Notes: generated from the sequence alone by a model not told the origin. A DNA stretch of 64,000 bases from JANPCX01 sp050916095 (GCA_050916095.1 CP050901.1:806001-870000), one strand, 5' to 3'. Shown: positions 23,861 to 33,243, counted from the first letter of the stretch. Translations and numbers: made by a program.

Positions 23861-24964
23861 TCAACTCGTGTAGCCATGGGGATTCATTTCTTGCCAGCGC
23901 CAGCCATCAACACACATGTCACTCAGTGTGCGTGTGGCGCGCCAGCCTAGCAGTGTCGCAGCAGCGGCAGGGTCCGCGTAACAAGCGGCGACATCGCCAG
24001 GGCGTCGCGCCACGACCTCTAAAGGCACACGGCGGCCACTGGCTTGCTCGAACGCTTTGACCACCTCCAGCACGCTGTAACCCTGTCCCGTGCCGAGGTT
24101 GACGGTCAGCGATTTTTTTTGCTCCAACAAATAACGCAGCGCTGCCACATGGCCAGCGGCCAAGTCCATCACATGGATGTAGTCGCGCACACCCGTGCCG
24201 TCTGGCGTGTTGTAGTCGTTGCCAAACACGCGCAAGCAGTCTCGCTGACCCCAAGCCACCTGGGACAAATAGGGCAGCAGGTTGTTCGGTGTGCCTTGCG
24301 GTGCTTCACCCATCAGGCCGCTTTCGTGCGCACCGGCGGGGTTGAAATACCGCAAGATACCCACGCACCAGCGGCTGTCGGCGGCCCCCACATCGCGCAG
24401 GATGTTCTCACCCATCAGCTTGGTGGCACCGTAGGGGTTGGTGGTGGACAGCGGTGCGTCTTCGCGCAGCGGCAAGGTCTCCGGCGTTCCGTAAACGGTG
24501 GCGCTGGAGCTGAACACCAAACTGTGGCATTGGTGTTGCTGCATGACCTGGCACAGATTCAACAAGCCGCCTATGTTGTTGGCGTAGTAGGCCAGCGCCT
24601 GCGCATGGCTCTCACCCACTGCCTTGTGTGCGGCGAAGTGCACCACGGCGTCCACGCGGTGCTGTGCAAAAACTTCACTCAACCCAGGTGCTTGGCAAAC
24701 GTCAATTTGATGAAAAACCGGCGTTTGACCGCTGAGTTTTTGTATGCGCGTGAGCACCAACGGCGAGCTGTTGTAAAAGTTGTCCACCCCCACCACCCGA
24801 AACCCGGCTTCTAGCAAGGCCAGCCAGGTGTGTGAGGCGATGTAGCCCGTGGCGCCGGTGAGTAAAACAAGAGGGGCAGTGGAGGAGGTCAAACCGCAGG
24901 TGTCCAATAGGTCGGTAACTAGAGGCGGGAAGCGCCCGCACAAAGACTCTGAATTGTGCTGCAT
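23861..24964 (-). CDS. galE: UDP-glucose 4-epimerase
   Basis: A short-chain dehydrogenase-type epimerase interconverting UDP-glucose and UDP-galactose (or the N-acetyl forms). Motifs are LLTGATGYIASH for NAD binding, FSSSATVYG with the catalytic serine/threonine, NPYGATKLMGE with the Tyr-xxx-Lys pair, and RYFNPAGAHESG. About 340 residues from the first glycine motif matches the family. The start is not settled: ATG 24964 gives a 35-residue extension, and TTG 24892 gives the usual short amino end (TSSTAPLVLLTGA). It is divergent from ubiJ and followed directly by manC, so the two form a sugar-nucleotide operon. Confidence 0.93.
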   Translation of the reverse strand: MQHNSESLCGRFPPLVTDLLDTCGLTSSTAPLVLLTGATGYIASHTWLALLEAGFRVVGVDNFYNSSPLVLTRIQKLSGQTPVFHQIDVCQAPGLSEVFAQHRVDAVVHFAAHKAVGESHAQALAYYANNIGGLLNLCQVMQQHQCHSLVFSSSATVYGTPETLPLREDAPLSTTNPYGATKLMGENILRDVGAADSRWCVGILRYFNPAGAHESGLMGEAPQGTPNNLLPYLSQVAWGQRDCLRVFGNDYNTPDGTGVRDYIHVMDLAAGHVAALRYLLEQKKSLTVNLGTGQGYSVLEVVKAFEQASGRRVPLEVVARRPGDVAACYADPAAAATLLGWRATRTLSDMCVDGWRWQEMNPHGYTS

Positions 24965-25014
24965 CTGGCGTGATGCATTGCTGATTTGACCCAGGGCCTG
25001 CCTACAATGCCCGC

Positions 25015-25569
25015 ATGCTTGAATCACTGCAGTCCCTCGTCACCCCAGCGGTGATGCAACGCCTGACCCTGTTGCTCAACCACGTGCTCTCCTCGGAAGC
25101 CGTTGCCACCGCCAAACTCCAACCCCACAGCGGTCGCCGTTTGCAGCTCAATGTCGTCGATTGGCCTGCTAGCCTGCCATCTCTCCCCTCCTTGGTGTTT
25201 GTGATCACGCCGGCCGGGTTGCTGGAATGGCAGTCCGATGTGAGCGGTGCAGCTCTCGGCGCCGTGCCCGACCTGACCGTGAACATACAAGCCAGCAACC
25301 CTGCACAAATGGTGCTCCAGGCGCTGTCCGGTCAGCGACCGCGCATCGATGTTTCAGGCGATGCCGCACTGGCAGGCGACATCAGCTGGTTGATGGACAA
25401 CCTGCGCTGGGACATTCAAGACGATATCGCGCGTTGGGTGGGCCAAGGTCCTGCGCACCAACTGGGCGTGTGGGCGAACGCAGCCAAGGAGGCATTGGCT
25501 GCTATGGCACAACGCTGGCGTGGCGGTGCTTCTGCAAACGATAAATCGCCGCCCCCATCCACCCCATGA
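25015..25569 (+). CDS. ubiJ: Ubiquinone biosynthesis accessory factor UbiJ (SCP2 domain)
   Basis: A 184-residue protein with an SCP2/sterol-carrier-like fold (LVFVITPAGLLEWQS, then the DLTVNIQASNPAQMVLQAL stretch and ISGDAALAGDI-like VSGDAALAGDISWL). UbiJ organises the soluble ubiquinone synthesis complex and binds its isoprenoid lipids. The stop overlaps the ubiB start (ATGA), the usual partner. No ubiE lies upstream here; instead galE diverges. The carboxyl tail is short and proline-rich. Confidence 0.88.
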   Translation: MLESLQSLVTPAVMQRLTLLLNHVLSSEAVATAKLQPHSGRRLQLNVVDWPASLPSLPSLVFVITPAGLLEWQSDVSGAALGAVPDLTVNIQASNPAQMVLQALSGQRPRIDVSGDAALAGDISWLMDNLRWDIQDDIARWVGQGPAHQLGVWANAAKEALAAMAQRWRGGASANDKSPPPSTP

Positions 25570-27134
25570 GGCACGTCGCTCGTTTGGTGGTCATTGGGGT
25601 GACCGTATGGCGATACGGTCTGGATGAATTGGTCTTGTCCCATTTCAAGCAGCGCTGGGTGCGTGGCTTGGTGCGTGTCATCACCATTGGCCGCCGTTTG
25701 GATGCGCCGCGTGGCGCGAGGTTACGTCTGGCGCTGGAGCGTCTGGGGCCCATCTTCGTTAAATTTGGTCAAGTGCTGTCCACCCGGCGCGACCTGATCC
25801 CGGCCGACATCGCCAACGAGTTGGCCAATCTGCAAGACAACGTCCCGCCTTTCCCCGCCGCACAGGCACGCCAGCTGATCGAAAAAGCATACGGCCGCAC
25901 CATTGAGCAAGTGTTCGCGACCTTCGCGGCGGAACCGGTGGCCAGCGCATCCATTGCCCAAGTGCATTTCGCCACCCTGAAAGATGGCCGTGAAGTGGCG
26001 GTGAAGGTGCTGCGGCCCGGCATGCTGGCGGTGATCGAGGATGACTTGTCCTTGATGCGAACCCTGGCGCATTGGGTAGAAAAACTCTTTGCCGACGGCA
26101 AACGTTTGAAACCCAAAGAGGTGGTGGCCGAGTTCGACAACTACCTGCACGACGAACTCGACCTGGTGCGCGAAGCGGCCAACGCCGCGCAGCTGCGGCG
26201 CAACATGGCCGGTCTCAACATCATCATGGTGCCTGAGATGCACTGGGATTTGTGCACCCAAACTGTTCTAGTGATGGAGCGCATGAAGGGTGTGCCCATC
26301 AGCCAAACCCAGCGTCTGAAAGATGCAGGTGTTGATATCCCGAAGCTGGCTCGCGACGGCGTCACCATCTTTTTCACGCAAGTCTTTCGCGATGGTTTTT
26401 TCCATGCTGACATGCACCCGGGCAACATCCAGGTCAGTATCGAACCCGCCACCTTTGGCCGCTACATTGCGCTGGACTTCGGCATTGTCGGAACCCTCAC
26501 CGAGTTCGACAAAGAGTATCTGGCGCAAAATTTCATCGCGTTTTTCCGCCGCGACTATAAACGTGTGGCCGAACTGCATGTGGAGTCAGGCTGGGTGCCG
26601 GCTAATACGCGGGTTGAAGAATTAGAAGGCGCGATCCGCGCTGTATGTGAACCGCACTTCGACCGCCCGCTCAAGGACATTTCTCTGGGGCAGGTGTTGT
26701 TGCGGCTTTTTCAAACGTCTCGCCGCTTCAATGTGGAGATTCAACCTCAACTCGTGCTGCTACAAAAAACTTTGCTCAACGTAGAAGGCCTAGGCCGCCA
26801 GCTCGATCCCGACCTCGACCTGTGGAGCACCGCCAAACCGTTTCTAGAAGACTGGATGAACAAACAAGTCGGTTGGCGAGGCCTGGTGGAACGCCTCAAA
26901 AACGAAGCACCGCGTTATGTGCAACTGCTGCCCGAGCTGCCGCGTTTGTTGCACCAAGCGTTGACCCGACCGGCGGCGCCGGCTGCGCTGGACAACCTGG
27001 CTTTGGAAGCGCTGCTCAAGGAGCAAAAGCGAACCAATCGGCTCCTATATGCTGTGGTGTTTGGTGGACTTGGATTTTTTCTGGGGGTGCTTATGATGCA
27101 AGTGCTGTTACGTTCCAGGGCACTTGGTGGATGA
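25566..27134 (+). CDS. ubiB: Ubiquinone biosynthesis kinase-like protein UbiB
   Basis: A 522-residue ADCK/UbiB-family atypical kinase/ATPase that supports ubiquinone biosynthesis, probably by extracting lipid intermediates from the membrane. The family-specific KxGQ motif is FVKFGQVLSTRRDL (64-77), the alanine-rich loop is ASASIAQVHFA (about 132-142), DGREVAVKVLRPG carries the nucleotide-binding lysine, and FHADMHPGN and LDFGIVG give the catalytic and metal loops. The carboxyl end has the expected transmembrane helices (LLYAVVFGGLGFFLGVLM). It overlaps ubiJ by four bases. Confidence 0.96.
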   Translation: MRHVARLVVIGVTVWRYGLDELVLSHFKQRWVRGLVRVITIGRRLDAPRGARLRLALERLGPIFVKFGQVLSTRRDLIPADIANELANLQDNVPPFPAAQARQLIEKAYGRTIEQVFATFAAEPVASASIAQVHFATLKDGREVAVKVLRPGMLAVIEDDLSLMRTLAHWVEKLFADGKRLKPKEVVAEFDNYLHDELDLVREAANAAQLRRNMAGLNIIMVPEMHWDLCTQTVLVMERMKGVPISQTQRLKDAGVDIPKLARDGVTIFFTQVFRDGFFHADMHPGNIQVSIEPATFGRYIALDFGIVGTLTEFDKEYLAQNFIAFFRRDYKRVAELHVESGWVPANTRVEELEGAIRAVCEPHFDRPLKDISLGQVLLRLFQTSRRFNVEIQPQLVLLQKTLLNVEGLGRQLDPDLDLWSTAKPFLEDWMNKQVGWRGLVERLKNEAPRYVQLLPELPRLLHQALTRPAAPAALDNLALEALLKEQKRTNRLLYAVVFGGLGFFLGVLMMQVLLRSRALGG

Positions 27135-27177
27135 TGAACGCCACGTGCACCGGTGCATCAACACCCGCCCTCTGAAT

Positions 27178-27924
27178 TCACCTTAAAAAGTAGCGCCACG
27201 CGCTCACGACATGCCACCCCAAATGCCGCCACTGCCTGTGGCTGGCGCGCTGGCTGTCGTGAATGACGTGGGTGGTGGTGTCCCACAGCACTTTCCATCC
27301 CTTTTGCCTCAGGCGGCGGGCTAAATCCACGTCTTCCATGTACATGAAATAAGCCTCGTCAAAGCCGCCTACTTGCTCGAAAGCTTCACGGCTCAGCACC
27401 AAGAAATAGCCTGCGGCCCAATCGATGATTTGAGGGCCTGCCTGGTGGTCGTAGCAGGGTTCACGAACACCCGTGAGAACGCGTCGGGCCAGTGAGAGCA
27501 GCGTCGGAAAGCGCCTCGCGTTGTCTTGCAAAGCACTGGCACTGTCATGGGCCAAGGGTGCGCAGGCGGCGACCTGGTTTTGACCCAAGGGGGTCAGCCA
27601 AGCGTCTAGGTTCAAGTGGCGCAAACGCACATCAGGATTCACGACTGCAAAAGCGGCGCCACGACTGCGCTGGAAGGCGGCGTTGTGGTTGGCGCCGAAT
27701 CCTTTCGCTTCAGGGTTGGTGATGATGTGCAGAGGCAGGGTGGTCTGAAACGGTGAGAAGACTGCGGAATCTTCGGGTGTGTTCAGTGTCAGCAGTACCT
27801 CAAAAGCATCTTGTGGCCACTGCAGCGCTTGCAGGTCGCTCAGCAAGTTCACCACCATCGGCCCATGGCCATGGCTCACGATGGAGAGCGTGACGCGGGG
27901 GCTTTGATTTACGGTGGACCTCAT
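27178..27924 (-). CDS. Family 2 glycosyltransferase of the rhamnose operon
   Basis: A 248-residue GT2 enzyme of the rhamnosyltransferase/WcaA-like group. VTLSIVSHGHG (11-21) opens the fold, NPEAKGFGANHNAAF (about 70-84) is typical, VVNPDVRL supplies the DXD-like position, and FDEAYFMYMEDVDLARRLRQ (visible in two halves) carries the conserved ED acid pair before the basic WKV segment. It has no membrane helix. It is 24 bases downstream of rfbC, the last gene of the leftward dTDP-rhamnose operon, so dTDP-rhamnose is the natural donor guess. Confidence 0.85.
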   Translation of the reverse strand: MRSTVNQSPRVTLSIVSHGHGPMVVNLLSDLQALQWPQDAFEVLLTLNTPEDSAVFSPFQTTLPLHIITNPEAKGFGANHNAAFQRSRGAAFAVVNPDVRLRHLNLDAWLTPLGQNQVAACAPLAHDSASALQDNARRFPTLLSLARRVLTGVREPCYDHQAGPQIIDWAAGYFLVLSREAFEQVGGFDEAYFMYMEDVDLARRLRQKGWKVLWDTTTHVIHDSQRASHRQWRHLGWHVVSAWRYFLR

Positions 27925-27948
27925 TGCGGAGAGATCACGGCCTACAAC

Positions 27949-28518
27949 TCATTCGGGCAGGCGCACTTGAAGTAAGACCGGAGCCTGTGCGTCTTTGTCG
28001 GCCAGGCGAGGGGTGATGCCCGCCAGCACGGGCCACTCGATGCCGATCTGTGGGTCGTTCCAGACAATCGCACCTTCGCAGTCTTTGGCATAGACGTCGG
28101 TGGTTTTGTAGAGGAAGTGGGTGTCGTCTTCCAAGGCCATGAAGCCATGGGCGAAGCCTTCGGGGATCCAGAGCTGATGGTTGTTTTGGGCATCCAACAT
28201 GGCACCGGCCCATTGTCCAAAGGTGCTTGAACCAGGGCGGATGTCCACTGCCACGTCGAAAGCTGCGCCTTTGACCACACGCACCAGTTTGCCCTGCGCA
28301 TGCGGTGGCAACTGGTAATGCAGGCCGCGTAAGACACCTTTGGCTGAGCAGGAGTGGTTGTCTTGCACGAAAGGGCGGGGCAGGGGCAAGCCCAGTGCGG
28401 TCAAGCCATCGTGGAATTTCTTCTCGTTGAAACTTTCCATGAACCAACCCCGGTCGTCTTTGAAGACGGCGGGTTCGATGATGATCACATCAGGCAAGCG
28501 TGTTGGAATGAAGCGCAT
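27949..28518 (-). CDS. rfbC: dTDP-4-dehydrorhamnose 3,5-epimerase
   Basis: A 189-residue RmlC cupin enzyme, third step of dTDP-L-rhamnose synthesis. FIPTRLPDVIIIEPAVFKD starts the fold, QDNHSCSAKGVLRGLHYQ carries the catalytic histidine and arginine, and VVKGAAFDVAVDIRPGSSTFG with IPEGFAHGFMALEDD are the characteristic strands including the catalytic aspartate. The length is normal. The start ATG overlaps the rfbA stop (TGATG), so the two are translationally coupled. Confidence 0.96.
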   Translation of the reverse strand: MRFIPTRLPDVIIIEPAVFKDDRGWFMESFNEKKFHDGLTALGLPLPRPFVQDNHSCSAKGVLRGLHYQLPPHAQGKLVRVVKGAAFDVAVDIRPGSSTFGQWAGAMLDAQNNHQLWIPEGFAHGFMALEDDTHFLYKTTDVYAKDCEGAIVWNDPQIGIEWPVLAGITPRLADKDAQAPVLLQVRLPE

Positions 28519-29417
28519 CAGTACACCTTGTCTTTGAGCATTTTCAGAAGGTACTGACCATAGCCATTTTTCAGCATTGGTTGCGCCAGTTTTTCAACTT
28601 GCGCGGTGTCAATCCAGCCGCTACGGTAAGCAACTTCCTCCAAACAGGCGACCTTGAGGCCTTGACGTTTTTCCAGCGTGGCGATGAACTGGCCCGCTTC
28701 CAAAAGGCTGTCGTGGGTGCCGGTGTCGAGCCAGGCATAGCCGCGACCCATGATTTCTACGCTGAGTTGCTGCTGCTTGAGGTACTGGGCGTTGACGTCC
28801 GTGATCTCCAACTCGCCGCGAGCGCTGGGTTTGATCGCAGCCGCAATGTCGCAGACTTGTTCGTCGTAAAAATAAAGCCCGGTGACCGCGTAGTTGCTCT
28901 TCGGCACCTTGGGTTTTTCTTCAATGCTGAGCGCGCGTTGCTGGTTGTCAAAGTCCACCACGCCATAACGTTCGGGGTCGGTGACGTGGTAGGCGAAGAC
29001 GCTGGCACCCTCGCTGCGGTGCGCTGCGTTTCGCAGCAAACCTTGAAAGTCGTGGCCGTAAAAAATGTTGTCGCCCAGGACCAAGGCGCTGGGCTGGCCG
29101 CCGACAAACTGGCGCCCCAGGATGAAGGCCTGTGCCAAGCCATCGGGGCTGGGCTGCACGCAGTACTGGATGTTCACACCCCATTGATTGCCGTTGCCAA
29201 GCAAGGCTTCAAAACGCGGCGTGTCCTGCGGTGTGCTGATGAGCAGAATGTCTTTGATGCCCGCCAGCATCAAGGTGGCCAGCGGGTAGTAAACCATCGG
29301 TTTGTCGTACACCGGCAGCAGCTGCTTGCTGATGGCCAAGGTGGCGGGGTGCAGGCGGCTGCCGGAGCCTCCGGCCAGAATGATGCCTTTGCGTGCAGGG
29401 GTATGGGGGGTGTTCAT
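28518..29417 (-). CDS. rfbA: Glucose-1-phosphate thymidylyltransferase
   Basis: A 299-residue RmlA enzyme making dTDP-glucose from glucose 1-phosphate and dTTP. GIILAGGSGSRLHPATLAI (11-29) is the nucleotide loop, ISKQLLPVYDKPMVYYPL the adjacent signature, LGDNIFYGHDF the Mg site, and VEIMGRGYAWLDTGTHD the carboxyl signature. The length equals the family norm. The start lies next to the REP-type element that separates it from rfbD. It overlaps rfbC by one base. Confidence 0.97.
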   Translation of the reverse strand: MNTPHTPARKGIILAGGSGSRLHPATLAISKQLLPVYDKPMVYYPLATLMLAGIKDILLISTPQDTPRFEALLGNGNQWGVNIQYCVQPSPDGLAQAFILGRQFVGGQPSALVLGDNIFYGHDFQGLLRNAAHRSEGASVFAYHVTDPERYGVVDFDNQQRALSIEEKPKVPKSNYAVTGLYFYDEQVCDIAAAIKPSARGELEITDVNAQYLKQQQLSVEIMGRGYAWLDTGTHDSLLEAGQFIATLEKRQGLKVACLEEVAYRSGWIDTAQVEKLAQPMLKNGYGQYLLKMLKDKVY

Positions 29418-29437
29418 GGGTGTTCAGTGCTCATATG

Positions 29438-29606
29438 GAAGTTAAGCGCAATGCTATTCACCTAACGCCGTTCGCCCTGACCCTTCGACCGGGCTCAGGA
29501 CAGGACTTGTCGAAGAGCCTGCACTGCGGCACACGCTGGCTTCGACAGGCTCAGCCCGAACGGTTTTTTGATGATGTTTGCTCAAAGTAAATAGCATTGA
29601 AGTTAA
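29438..29606. repeat. REP-type palindrome pair with outer inverted and direct repeats
   Basis: Two related arms face each other: 29468-29515, which begins CCGTTCGCCCTGACCCTTCG and ends GTCGAAG, and 29540-29563, which reads CTTCGACAGGCTCAGCCCGAACGG (split across CTTCGACAGG and CTCAGCCCGAACGG). Such CGACAGGCTCAG palindromes are dispersed widely in Burkholderiales genomes. Outside them lies a 10-base inverted repeat CAATGCTATT (29449-29458) / AATAGCATTG (29590-29599), and outside that a direct repeat GAAGTTAA (29438-29445 and 29599-29606), like a target duplication. The right copy overlaps the rfbD stop codon. RNA from this pair would fold into a hairpin that may protect or attenuate the operon transcript. 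Confidence 0.75.
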
Positions 29607-30499
29607 ACGAGTACTTCGTTCAGCATGCGTTCCACGCCGAACTGCCAAGCCGGTAGATTCACGCCGAAGGTGTTTTGTAACTTGGTGGTGTCCATGCGTG
29701 AATTGGCGGGGCGCTTGGCGGGTGTGGGAAAGGCCGATGTGGGCACCGCTGCGATTTGATCGGCAGCCACCTTGATTGCTTGGCCCGCCGCACGCGCAAA
29801 CTCAATCACATGCTGGGCGTAGCCGTGCCAGTGGGTGTGGTCCGAGGCCACTGCGTGGTAGGTGCCGCTGACTTGCGGTCGCTGCAAGGCGGTGCGCAGT
29901 GCATGGGCCGTGAGGTCGGCTAACAAATCGGCGCCCGTTGGCGCGCCCACTTGGTCGTCGATCACGGTGAGGCGGTCGCGCTCTTTGGCCAAGCGCAACA
30001 TGGTTTTGGCGAAATTGCCGCCGCGTGCCGCGTAAACCCAACTGGTGCGAAAAATCAGGTGTTGGCAGCCACTTTGGCGGATCAAGTTTTCGCCTTCCAG
30101 TTTGGTGAGGCCGTAAACACTCAAGGGGCCGGTGGTATCGTCTTCTTTCCAAGGCTGGTTGCCCTGGCCATTGAAAACATAGTCGGTGCTGTAATGCATC
30201 AACCAAGCGCCGCTGGCAGCCGCAGCGCGTGCCAGCACACCGGGTGCGGTGGCGTTGATGGCACGGGCCAGGTCCGGTTCGCTCTCGGCTTTGTCTACGG
30301 CAGTGTGTGCTGCGGCATTGACGATGATGTGTGGTGCGACCGCACGCACCGTGGCACTGAGCAACTCAGGTTGGGAGAAGTCGGCACGCAGGTCCCCTGG
30401 GCTGTCAAAGTCCAGTGCCACCACCTCGCCCAGCGGGGCCAAGGCGCGTTGCAACTCCCAGCCGACTTGCCCGTTTTTGCCCAGCAGAAGAATTTTCAT
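29603..30499 (-). CDS. rfbD: dTDP-4-dehydrorhamnose reductase
   Basis: A 298-residue RmlD enzyme, last step of dTDP-L-rhamnose synthesis, NAD(P)H dependent. LLLGKNGQVGWEL (4-16) binds the cofactor, HYSTDYVFNGQG contains the catalytic Thr/Ser region, YGLTKLEGE supplies Tyr-xxx-Lys, and FRTSWVYAARGGNFAKTML is the family signature. Its stop codon lies inside the repeated GAAGTTAA at the edge of the REP element. It follows rfbB by 21 bases. Confidence 0.96.
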   Translation of the reverse strand: MKILLLGKNGQVGWELQRALAPLGEVVALDFDSPGDLRADFSQPELLSATVRAVAPHIIVNAAAHTAVDKAESEPDLARAINATAPGVLARAAAASGAWLMHYSTDYVFNGQGNQPWKEDDTTGPLSVYGLTKLEGENLIRQSGCQHLIFRTSWVYAARGGNFAKTMLRLAKERDRLTVIDDQVGAPTGADLLADLTAHALRTALQRPQVSGTYHAVASDHTHWHGYAQHVIEFARAAGQAIKVAADQIAAVPTSAFPTPAKRPANSRMDTTKLQNTFGVNLPAWQFGVERMLNEVLV

Positions 30500-30520
30500 G
30501 GGGTGCTTGGTGCTCGGGGT

Positions 30521-31582
30521 TCAGGGCTTGGGGGCGTACTGGGTATGGACCCATTCTTTGTAGGCACCGCTTTGAACGCGTGACACCCACTCCGTGTTGT
30601 CCAGATACCAACGAACGGTTTTGCGTATGCCGGTTTCAAAGGTCTCTGCGGGCCGCCAGCCGAGTTCACGCTCTAGCTTGCGTGCATCAATGGCATAACG
30701 GCGGTCGTGGCCAGGCCTGTCTTTGACATAGGTGATGAGCCGCTGATAAGGGCCTTCGCTGCTGGGGCGCATCTCGTCGAGCAGGGCACACACGGTGTGC
30801 ACGATGTCGATGTTGGGCTTTTCGTTCCATCCGCCCACGTTGTAGGTTTCACCCGGCCTGCCTTTTTCCAGCACCACACGAATGGCGGCGCAGTGGTCTT
30901 TCACGTACAACCAATCACGAATTTGTTGACCGTCGCCATAGACGGGCAATGCCTTGCCAGCCAGGGCATTGACGATCATCAGTGGAATGAGTTTTTCCGG
31001 GAAGTGATAGGGCCCGTAGTTGTTGCTGCAATTGGTGGTCAGCACCGGCAGGCCATAGGTGTGGTGCCAGGCCCGCACCAAGTGGTCGCTCGCTGCCTTA
31101 CTTGCTGAGTAAGGACTGTTGGGCTCGAACGGGTGGGACTCGGTGAAGGCGGCAGCGTCTTTACTCAAAGAGCCATATACCTCGTCGGTCGATACATGCA
31201 AGTAGCGGAAGTTTTGTTTGTCCGCGCCTTCCAGGCTCATCCAATGTTGGCGTGTCGCTTCCAGCAGGTTGAAGGTGCCTTCGACATTGGTTTTGATGAA
31301 CGCACCAGGGCCATGGATGCTGCGGTCCACGTGACTTTCGGCTGCAAAGTGCACCACGGCGCGGGGGTGATGTTGTTTGAAGAGTTTCTCCAGCAACGCC
31401 GCATCAACAATGTCGCCGTGCACAAACACATGGCGCGGGTCGGATTTCAGCGAGGCCAGGTTTTCCATGTTGCCCGCATAGGTGAGGGCATCCAAATTGA
31501 GCACAGGCTCATCATGTTGGGCCAACCAATCCAGAACGAAGTTGGCGCCAATAAAACCGGCGCCGCCAGTGACAAGGATCAT
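30521..31582 (-). CDS. rfbB: dTDP-glucose 4,6-dehydratase
   Basis: A 353-residue RmlB short-chain dehydrogenase that converts dTDP-glucose to the 4-keto-6-deoxy form. ILVTGGAGFIGANFV (2-16) binds NAD, HFAAESHVDRSIHGP is the substrate loop, VSTDEVYGSL holds the catalytic Thr-Asp-Glu triad residues, and YSASKAASDHLV provides Tyr-xxx-Lys. The first gene of the leftward rfbB-D-A-C-glycosyltransferase operon, divergent from the helicase gene with a 166-base spacer. Confidence 0.97.
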   Translation of the reverse strand: MILVTGGAGFIGANFVLDWLAQHDEPVLNLDALTYAGNMENLASLKSDPRHVFVHGDIVDAALLEKLFKQHHPRAVVHFAAESHVDRSIHGPGAFIKTNVEGTFNLLEATRQHWMSLEGADKQNFRYLHVSTDEVYGSLSKDAAAFTESHPFEPNSPYSASKAASDHLVRAWHHTYGLPVLTTNCSNNYGPYHFPEKLIPLMIVNALAGKALPVYGDGQQIRDWLYVKDHCAAIRVVLEKGRPGETYNVGGWNEKPNIDIVHTVCALLDEMRPSSEGPYQRLITYVKDRPGHDRRYAIDARKLERELGWRPAETFETGIRKTVRWYLDNTEWVSRVQSGAYKEWVHTQYAPKP

Positions 31583-31748
31583 GGAAGTGGAGGCCGCTGG
31601 AGCAGGCCTGTAGTCAAGAGGTGGCAGGCATTCTAGTGGGCCGGTTTGACGCCAAGGTTAGTCCGAATGGATGGGCAAATCAGGCGGCAGCGAGCGTCGC
31701 CGGCAAGCCTTACAAGGTGAAATTGCCCGACAAGACGATAATCCCCCC

Positions 31749-33224
31749 ATGACAGAAACCACTTCCTTGTCCGAGCAACCCACCTCATCCACTGAGCCAG
31801 CCCCGCTGGTTGCTCCTCGTTTTGACACCCTGCCGCTGGACCCCAAGTTGCTGCGCGCGGTGCTCGACTCGGGCTATACCGCGATGACGCCGATTCAGGC
31901 CAAGGCGATTCCCATCGTATTGGACGGGCGGGATGTCATGGGCGCGGCACAAACCGGCACGGGCAAAACAGCCGCGTTTTCCATCCCGCTGCTGCAGAAA
32001 ATGCTCAAGCATGAAAACGCCAGCATGTCCCCCGCTCGCCACCCTGTGCGTGCCCTCGTGATTGCACCGACGCGGGAGCTGGCCGACCAAGTTGCCAACA
32101 ACGTGAAAACCTATGCCAAACACACCAAGCTGCGTGCGGCTGTGGTGTTTGGTGGCATCGACATGAAACCCCAAACCGTGGAGTTGAAGGCGGGCGTGGA
32201 GGTCTTGATCGCCACGCCAGGCCGCTTGCTCGACCACATTGAGGCCAAGAACTGCTCTCTCGGTCAGGTGGAATATGTGGTGTTGGACGAAGCCGACCGC
32301 ATGCTGGACATCGGCTTCTTGCCCGACTTGCAGCGTATCTTGAGTTACCTGCCCAAACAGCGCCAAACCTTGTTGTTTTCGGCAACGTTTTCGCCAGAAA
32401 TCAAACGACTCGCCGAGAGTTATTTGCAAAATCCCATTCTGGTTGAAGTTGCTCGGCCCAACGCCACAGCGACGAATGTAGAGCAGCGTTTTTACAGTGT
32501 GGGCTCTGATGACAAACGTGGGGCTGTTCTCAAAATCATCAGAGAACGCTCGTTGACCCAAGCCATTGTGTTTGTGAATTCCAAGCTGGGCTGCGCACGA
32601 TTGGCCCGATCATTTGAGCGTGATGGCTTGAGAACCAACGCACTGCACGGAGACAAATCGCAAGACGAACGCCTGAAAGCCCTGGAGGCATTCAAACGTG
32701 GTGAGGTGGATGTGCTGGTGGCCACCGATGTGGCCGCACGCGGCTTGGACATTGCCGACTTACCGGCCGTGTTCAACTTTGATGTGCCCTTCAATGCCGA
32801 GGACTATGTTCACCGCATTGGGCGCACCGGCCGCGCCGGTGCCTCTGGGTTGGCGGTGACCTTGGTGACACGCGACGATGCTCGATTGATCTCCGACATT
32901 GAAAAACTCATCAAGAAAAAAATTGATTTAGAGCCCATTGAACTGAACGACGAACGCCCGGCGCGTGAACCTCGCCGTCGCGAAACCTCCACGGCAGACG
33001 AAGCACCTCGCCGAGCCTCGGCCCCCAGCTATACACGGCCCTCAGCCCCGGCTGTGTCGCGCGACCCGTTTTTCGACCGTCCATATGAGCCCAGCAGCAG
33101 TGTGGCGACGACGACGGCCGACGCGCCGACTCCTTCTGCCAGAGGCGCTTCGCCCAACATCAAGCCCAAGAAAAAAGTAGCGGCGTTGTTTGGTGCTAAA
33201 CGTACCGAGGAGTCTGCGGGTTAA
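31749..33224 (+). CDS. rhlE: DEAD-box ATP-dependent RNA helicase (RhlE type)
   Basis: A 491-residue SF2 helicase. Q motif FDTLPLDPKLLRAVLDSGY ... TPIQ, motif I AQTGTGKTAAF, Ia APTRELADQ, II VLDEADRMLD, III FSATF, and VI HRIGRTGRAG are complete. The arrangement and the basic, low-complexity tail (EPRRRETSTADEAPRR to KPKKKVAALFG) suit the RhlE group in RNA remodelling and ribosome maturation. ATG 31749 is preferred; the frame runs 26 codons further upstream without conserved sequence. The symbol rests on overall type and not on a search. Confidence 0.9.
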   Translation: MTETTSLSEQPTSSTEPAPLVAPRFDTLPLDPKLLRAVLDSGYTAMTPIQAKAIPIVLDGRDVMGAAQTGTGKTAAFSIPLLQKMLKHENASMSPARHPVRALVIAPTRELADQVANNVKTYAKHTKLRAAVVFGGIDMKPQTVELKAGVEVLIATPGRLLDHIEAKNCSLGQVEYVVLDEADRMLDIGFLPDLQRILSYLPKQRQTLLFSATFSPEIKRLAESYLQNPILVEVARPNATATNVEQRFYSVGSDDKRGAVLKIIRERSLTQAIVFVNSKLGCARLARSFERDGLRTNALHGDKSQDERLKALEAFKRGEVDVLVATDVAARGLDIADLPAVFNFDVPFNAEDYVHRIGRTGRAGASGLAVTLVTRDDARLISDIEKLIKKKIDLEPIELNDERPAREPRRRETSTADEAPRRASAPSYTRPSAPAVSRDPFFDRPYEPSSSVATTTADAPTPSARGASPNIKPKKKVAALFGAKRTEESAG

Positions 33225-33243
33225 GCGACTCGCGACACTAGGT

